NCBI RefSeq assembly: GCF_022539505.1
Contig: NC_061513.1
Location: 182,558,017 to 182,622,016 of the forward strand
DNA length: 64,000 nucleotides
Origin: Lolium rigidum
Lineage: Eukaryota; Streptophyta; Magnoliopsida; Poales; Poaceae
Direction of reading: 5' to 3'
Shown piece after piece: positions 57,377 through 64,000 of this stretch. Below the pieces are notes generated by a model, which worked only from the letters and a program-made list of their open reading frames with translations, was not told where the DNA came from and searched no databases. How positions within the stretch are numbered: position 1 is the stretch's first letter; each line of letters opens with the position of its first letter. The position numbers and the translations under genes were made by a program.

Positions 57377-58496
57377 AGTTATCACCAAAGTCTGTCAAGG
57401 AGCTGACCTTGTTCCTTCGTGGACTTGCACTTTTTGCAGTCGTCTGGGATCAAGTCCTCCGTTCATTGACTAGTAATTTTTTTGGGCCAGCCACAAGAAG
57501 TTGTCGACTTTGGGAGTACCTCAACAGCTACCCCTCTGAAGACCTCACATTCCCTTGGATGTTGAGACCAGAAGTTCTACGCAGTTTTCGCCTCCACCTC
57601 AACATCGACGACTCAACACCAGGCCGCATCACCACCCTTTGCTTCGAGAATCCTTGTTGAAGACGATGTCAACAAGATGAAGACGCCAACATATGTGACC
57701 AGCCCCAAACCAATAGGATGGATAGGACAAACTCAATCGCTTCAATTGAGCTACCCACACGTATTAGGTATCCCTAGATACTTAGAGTGCCTTGTTTGGT
57801 GTGCTGATTGCTTGTAGTTCCCTAGTGTGCTGCCTTGAGTGTCTTTTGTCTGTTTGTTGTGTGTATGTTTTTCTAGTCTTTCGGCCTGAAAAATACTCTT
57901 AGTGTGATAACCCACCGTAAGAAGCCTCCCGAAGATGTTTTCACCCTCACCTACCTCGCCGATGTTTTGCTAACTGCTAGTTAGTTGGATAGGTTAACGG
58001 AAAACTCTAACTCTAAACCCGTTAACAGTTGTTTTTCAACCGTCAGTAAAACTAACCCAAACCTCTATCTACACTGACTACCTTCAAGATCAGGACTACG
58101 TCAAGAAAGCAGAAGCCCCAACCTTCAAGAGTAACTGCACCTCCGTGAGAAGCCATACTAATTTGGTCTAACCTTGGAGTATAATCACGCTAACCTCGAG
58201 GATAACTTCTTAAAACTACCCTCTAACACATCGCCTAACAAGCTGAGAGAACAATAGCGTCAAAGCCAAGCTGCATCACATAGATCATCTGGTCCTCGTC
58301 AAGTGAAGCTCACGAAGATACCTCAAGACTCAAGATTAGGTGTAACTTACCCGCTCGCTTCTTAACTGGTCAACACAGACTCGCAAGCTGAAGATTGTCT
58401 TCGACAACCTTTGTTGCTGCTTCATGTGGATACCAACCAGGAGTTCCATCGACTTACTGACTCACTGTGCGTCCTACGGTTTAATAAACACCGTGA

Positions 58497-58975
58497 GTGC
58501 CTCTTGAAGCCGTAGTCTACACGTCTCCCCTGAAGATTCTTCAGCTGAATACGGAAGATCGATGACTTCTTCAGAAGCCCCAGACAGAACCACGAGGCAG
58601 AAGCTCTAAGTTTTTCCGAAAGCCCGATGAACAATCTTAAGGGTGGAAGACTTCGTCTTCCACTAAAAATTGGAGCTAACCCTAACATTTTAAACATTTC
58701 TAAAACACCGTTGGGAACTTGTTGGGATGAATTTACTCGCCTTGAAGCTGTGGACTACACACCGCCCCCTGAAGATGTTCGACTCAAGACGAGAGATCAA
58801 TGACTTCTTCAAAAGCGCCCGACAAGACTCCGTGGCCGAAGCTTAGAGTTTTCAAAACCCCCGGTGAACAATTTTAAGGGTGGAAGACTTCGTCTTCCAC
58901 TAAAATATTAAGCTAACTCTAGAAAGTTCTCAACCCTGCTAAAGCACCGTTGGAGTGCACTAAACCTCCCAGAGT
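58497..58975. repeat. Imperfect tandem duplication of about 240 bp with PPT-like motif and hairpin
   Basis: Two units, each ending in TTAAGGGTGGAAGA and a perfect hairpin GTGGAAGAC-TTC-GTCTTCCAC (58643-58663 and 58880-58900). The same TTTTAAGGGTGGAAGA string forms the true polypurine tract at 59201-59215. Confidence 0.7.
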
Positions 58976-59200
58976 CTTTGACCCCCGCTAGGACCGTTAA
59001 GAAGTTTCAGATCTAACACCTCCATAGACTAGTCAACCTCTTCATAAGGCTCACCTCGGCAAGAATCCATCATGTCTCCCAGAAGTTGAAGCAACGACCT
59101 TCTCGACAACGACACATCTACAAAAGAATGGAGTCTAACTTTAGTTAAACTTTACAACCTCCCTAGTCCTACGCTTAGTAATCTTGGGACGAGATTATTT

Positions 59201-59215
59201 TAAGGGTGGAAGATC
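59201..59215 (+). promoter_or_regulatory. Polypurine tract of the LARD-like element
   Basis: TAAGGGTGGAAGATC directly before the 3' LTR TGTCACACC. Confidence 0.7.
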
Positions 59216-62200
59216 TGTCACACCCCAACTTTTGCAACCATGTTTAGTTGACCCTGGTGCAAAAATCAGGGGGAACAAAAACTTTTTTGATAAAGACTAA
59301 TTAGATGAATTGTCTTGATTTGCTTGTTGAGTTTTGTCTTGAGCTACCTCAAAGAACAACACCTCTAGTAGTAAAATCATCCTTGATTTCAAAACTTGGG
59401 ATCATCTGCCCCTTAATACATCCTTCTCTCTTATGCCCTAGTAAAAAAAAACCCTCAACCTTCACAATTTTGACTAAGTCCTAAATCTATTTCCAGGTTC
59501 CATTTTGGAGCCCCTAGATTAAGCTACCTCTTGCCATCTAACGCAATGCACCTGGTCCTAGACCTACCTTGTCATGAGTACTTCCCAACCATGTCTTTGC
59601 CTTGAACCATATCACTCTCTTACCCACTTACCCTTGATGGTTTTGAGGCCTAGTCAGCAATCTTTTTTTTGGCAGGCTTAAAAGATTCAAACTTTGGCTC
59701 TTGATATCTAAGCACCCACATCTGTTTTTGGTGAAATGAAGGTATGGATCTCATCTATGCGACACCCTCTACAACTTCCACGTTTTGCATGCCCCATTCT
59801 ACCTTTACAACCCATTTATTTAACTTGGTCTTATACCCTATCCAGTGTTGCACCACTAGATCCCATTTCCAACTTTTATACCTTGTTTTCTTTGATTGAT
59901 GTTCTAATCTTCAACACCTTGGTGTAGAAATGATATCTACACTAGCAAATCATCTTCCACACTTGAGAACACTTGTTATTTCTCCTTTCTTTTGGAGGAA
60001 TTCCCTAAACCCTATACCCATCTTTTTGACTAGCAAAACAATTCTCGTTTCTCAAATCACCCTCAAGACCTTCCTCATTTTAAAATATGAGAAGGTTTCA
60101 TATATATATCTATCATACCTCTCCCATTCAAATTGTATTTTCTAGGAAACCATTTCATCTCCTATTTACCCAAAATACATGCAACACCACACATACCATT
60201 CTTTCTAACTCTCTTTGGTTTTTGCTATATAGTCAACCCAACTAATAGGATGGGATCTAATGCCTTTTTCTTCGACCCATCTCATAATATTCCCACCTAT
60301 GAGATTTTTATTTCTTTCTACCTAGTATTGAAATGGTGAGCCCATCATTCCATGCATTTAACCAAACTCACTTTGTGTTGAGCCATGATCTCATCTAGCC
60401 TTTATGTCTTGAGGGATTTGGAAATCTCCCAAATTTATCACCACCTCCTCATCTATCTAGCATTCTCTCTTCATGAATCAAGTGGACACCATCACCATCA
60501 TCACCACATTGTTTCCTCTCTTTTTGTTTTTGGTTTCTTTTCAAATATTACAAGTTGTTGCAAACCTTGTCACTTCATGATCCTTGGTTTCTCCACTCCC
60601 CATCTACCTTCTCTCTTTCTTTTCCCTCCATTTTTTTCTTCCAAACCCTAGCTAGTTTCTCTCCCTTTTCCATTACATTTGTATGACCGAGCCATGACTT
60701 GTTTTTGTTTGAGGCCCAGCCATTGTCCCACCTCTGGCCCGACCACAAACCCAATAGAACCACCCCCTGGAACCTCTCCCCTCTCCCCCAAACTCAGCCC
60801 AAGCCAAACAAGGCCTTCGCCCAAACCACACCAAAATCTAACAGCAAAAACGCTCGCCTGGAGACCCTCCCGCTCGATCCCTCACTTCTTCCCGCGCGCA
60901 CCCCTCTTCTGCTGACGCCATCACCGCAACGTCACCCTCTTCCACCGCCCAGACGTCAGCCCTCGCGAGCTCATTGGTCGTGGGCACCACGCACGCCTCC
61001 ATTGGCCGTGGTCACCGCCCGCTCGCCCGCTGGTCACCCTCCCCCGCCTATAAAACCCAACCCCCAGCTCACTCCTCCACCACACCACCTCCCTCCCACT
61101 CCCCTGAGCCACACCGAAGCGATGCAGCCCTCCCCTTCCTCTCGCTGCTCGGCCGGAGAGAACAGCGCCACCGTGACCACCATGGAGGCGGCGGGCCGAT
61201 AGAGCACTTCCCGACGATGGCCTCCTTCCCCTCTTTTTCCCTACGCTCACCACCCTCTGCCCGACCTAACCACGCCCTCCATTTCATCCAGGACCGCCGG
61301 AGCACGCCGCCGTTGCGGTTGGTCGGGAGCTGCTGCGAGGAGAAGGCGCCGGGAGAAGCCGCTGATGGAGCGGAGGACGCTGCCTGACGCACGCCCTGGA
61401 TACCCGCGACACCCCACCGCCCGCCGGAGTCTCGACGTCGACCGCCGTCGCCCAGACTCCGCCCACGATCGCCTCCGGTAAGCCCCTGGAGCGCCACTCC
61501 CTTCTTTCTCGTTCGCCGCGCGGGCGCCCTGCGTGCGTCTCGCGGGAGAACGACGCCCGAGCATGGGCTGCATGGCCACGTCGGCCATGCAACTGCCTGG
61601 CCCGCCCGGGCCCCTCTCCCCTTTTCTTTTCTTTATTTTTTCTTTTTTCCTCCCTCCACCTGGATAACCGCCTGGGCCGGCCCAACTCACCACCCCCGCA
61701 CGGCCCAGATCGTTTTCCCGCCCGATTAATTAATTTGAACTTTGAAATTTTCTGTAAAACTTGATAAGAACCGAGAGAACTTCAAACGTGAATAACTCAA
61801 GATATACTGGCCCAAATCCAGTGAAACCAATTGCATTAGATTCGAAATTTCATTATCTTTCCAATGCCTCTGGTCCCATATTTTTAGGATGTTTGTACGA
61901 TTTTTAGTACATTAAACATGATCACTGCATTCTGGTTAGTATTTCTAATTCCTAAAATTGTAGATTTCATATTTTTGGATGAATCCAATTGTTTTAATCT
62001 TGTTTTGTTATTTCCCATATAGGAAAAATACCATTTGTCACTGATCATGAAAATTTATCTCTGTTCATGAGTGTATGTGTGTCACATGCAATGAAAGAAT
62101 AAAAATCTCTTTGACTTATTCAAATCCTTGCCATCACTTTGTTTTCAAAATATCCAAACCATGATTTGTTACTGTAGAACAACTCCCCTGCATATTTTCA

Positions 62201-64000
62201 TGTTTATTTTACTTGACCCTTGGTTCTTGAGCTATGTGTTGATTGTTTGCTTTATTTACTTTTGCGACGCTAGACACGAACGAGGGAGAAGTTGAAGGGG
62301 AGGATTTTAGAGAAAGTTTTGAAGAGGACCAGGGACAAGCCAACCAAGGCAAGCCATCTCTTGATCTCTGAATGTTGAATCACATTTTGTGATTACTTTG
62401 TTGTTATTCTTGTCTCTCGATATATTTTGTGTGGTATCTACTTATGTTGATGGAGCATGCTCACCATGAGCATGTTGGATTCTCTTTGACACCTCACCTA
62501 CCATCCCCTTTAGGGAAATGGTGGTCATTATCATGATCTTGGTGTACCCTCTAAGTGTGAGGGGTATGCCCACTTATCTTGTGTGTGTCGACCTCTTGGC
62601 ACCCTTCTTGAACCCCTTGTTGATGTTCTGCATACTTACTCTCGAGTATGTTGAACCCCTTGTTGATGTTCTGCATACTTACTCTCGAGTATGTTGAACC
62701 CCTCGTTGATCTTATGCATGCATACCCTGAGCATGTATGTCCCCTTGACCATCTATATTATCATCTTCTTAGCGGTATGATGATTAACATCTTGAACCTT
62801 GTTGAATCTTCCAACTTATGTTGTCCCTATACATGCTTATCCTAAGTATGTATGATCCCCTTAACACCTCAATTATCATCCCCATAGTGGTATGATGGCT
62901 AGCATCATGTCATTGTGACTCTTAGTTCCTTCATAAAACTATAGGTTGGGAACCCCCTTGGAAAAATACCTTGTTGAAAAGAATTTTTGAAAACCTTGGG
63001 TGAGTTGGACTTACCCAAGCGTGTGTTTATGAAAGGAAATGATCTTGGCAAAGATGGTTGAAAAGAAAATCTTGTTTTCGAAAACTTTGGCGCCTAAGTA
63101 TTCACCCGTGACAATTAACCCGCGCAACCACATTACCCTGGGGTGGGACGGGGCTTAGCCCGTAGTTTGTTCTTCTTAGCATGGGACACCGCACAACTAT
63201 ATAAGGGTAAGGTTACCCCTGAATCCGGATTGTCGTTGGTGGAGACAATAGTATAACGGGAGGCCTTCGGGGCTGACCCGTCCGGAAGACACTATGGGTC
63301 TCCTGGCTTGGCGGTGGAGCCACGCTCAAAGTGAGGTGAGCTGCCATGGTACCGGGGAGGTACATACTCCATAGGGTAGGATCCCGTGCTTAGACGAATA
63401 GGCGAAAGGCTATGTCCGAGTTTTTGTCATGGCATAGTTGATATGCAGGGATGATGCCCACATGATAAATTCGCGGATCTTGTGGGGAAAGTGTGCAAAC
63501 TCTGCAGAGTCAAATCTATTCGAATAGCCGTGTCCGCGGTCATGGACGGTTGAAATGGTTGTTGCTTAGCCTGATGTGTTTTGTTTGAGAAAGTGTTTAC
63601 CAAAGGAAAAAGGAACTTGTTTTCGGAGTACCGGAAGGGTACTAGAATGGTTTGGTTGACCATGTGGAGATGGTCGGAAAGGAAATAAGCTGGGTTACCC
63701 CCTTCCTAGTGTTTTATGTTGTAGAACTCTTTTGAAGTATCTTCTTTAACAAAGATATAGAGATGTCATAGAACCCTCTTAGTGTCCCCTTCAACTGCGA
63801 TGTTGGGATGCTATATCCACAAGAGAAACTGATTCTCTTTCACATGCTATATCCACAAGAGAAACTGATTCTCTTTCACATGCTATATCCACAAGAGAAA
63901 CTATCCTTCTTCTCTTGTCTCTTTTAGTTAGCATTGTTAGCACCTTTCTTGATGGTTTGCGAGTACAATTCCAAATGTACTCAGGGCTTTGTCCCTGGCT
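59216..64000 (+). repeat. 3' LTR of the LARD-like element, incomplete
   Basis: Colinear with 43791 to about 48540 at high identity; the last 300 bp or so lie beyond the window. It carries an extra 43-bp tandem duplication near 62607-62700 (repeated TGTTCTGCATACTTACTC) not seen in the 5' LTR. Confidence 0.88.

Larger units (their letters stand above)
43791..64000 (+). mobile_element. LARD-like retrotransposon with LTRs of about 5.1 kb
   Basis: 5' LTR 43791-48872. The 3' LTR starts at 59216 and runs off the window. The internal domain is 48873-49242 plus 57382-59215, about 2.2 kb once the nested element is removed. Primer site is tRNA-iMet-like, and there is a polypurine tract at 59201-59215. 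No gag/pol domain is recognisable. Very long LTRs with a short non-coding interior match the Triticeae LARD class (Sukkula-like); the family name is unverified. It inserted into the pol tail of a gypsy element. Confidence 0.88.

Overview
The window looks like repeat-dense nuclear DNA from a grass, most likely a Pooideae/Triticeae cereal. Nothing in it is bacterial or organellar. The reasons are: GT-AG introns in plant gene families (B3, DUF295), LTR retrotransposons with tRNA-Asp and tRNA-iMet primer sites and LTR termini that I associate with Triticeae repeats, a Helitron, Harbinger-, hAT- and Stowaway-type DNA elements, and RTE and L1 LINE tails. Roughly three quarters of the sequence is transposable element. 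There is one gap of exactly 100 N (29213-29312).

Layout. 1-1168: truncated LTR. 1150-1725: a two-exon B3-domain gene (minus strand) whose stop codon lies in that LTR. 1800-3775: two minisatellites, one split by a solo LTR with a perfect 5-bp target-site duplication (TSD). 4742-11445: a complete 6.7-kb non-autonomous LTR retrotransposon (minus strand, TSD CTCTC), 68 bp upstream of the start codon of a DUF295 F-box-type gene (11514-12908) that carries two frameshifts and one stop. 13517-16858: an LTR fragment fused to a degenerate Ty3/gypsy pol. 18319-20735: a Helitron with a textbook 3' hairpin and CTAG end. 21024-23615: a DUF2828 gene (minus strand) broken by a 518-bp hAT-type MITE and one frameshift. 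24725-25010: RTE LINE tail. 26276-32272: a tandem duplication of about 3 kb. Each copy holds an intact secreted I29 (papain-propeptide-like) gene and the start of a Harbinger-type element. In the second copy that element is interrupted by a complete LTR element (32273-38692, TSD AACAC) of the same family as the one at 4742-11445.

The right third (40689-64000) is one five-level nest: L1 LINE tail, cut by an LTR, cut by a minus-strand gypsy element, cut by a LARD-like element with LTRs of about 5.1 kb, cut in turn by an 8.1-kb element with 3.67-kb LTRs and only about 0.8 kb of internal DNA (TSD GTTAT).

Host genes that look intact are the two I29 paralogues and, apart from its altered C terminus, the B3 gene. 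DUF295 and DUF2828 read as broken, but both DUF295 frameshifts fall at a CAG/CTG-type site that also varies between many repeat copies here. I therefore suspect part of the damage is in the assembly and not in the genome. I found no operon-like or pathway-like cooperation between genes; this is a sparse gene landscape inside nested repeats.
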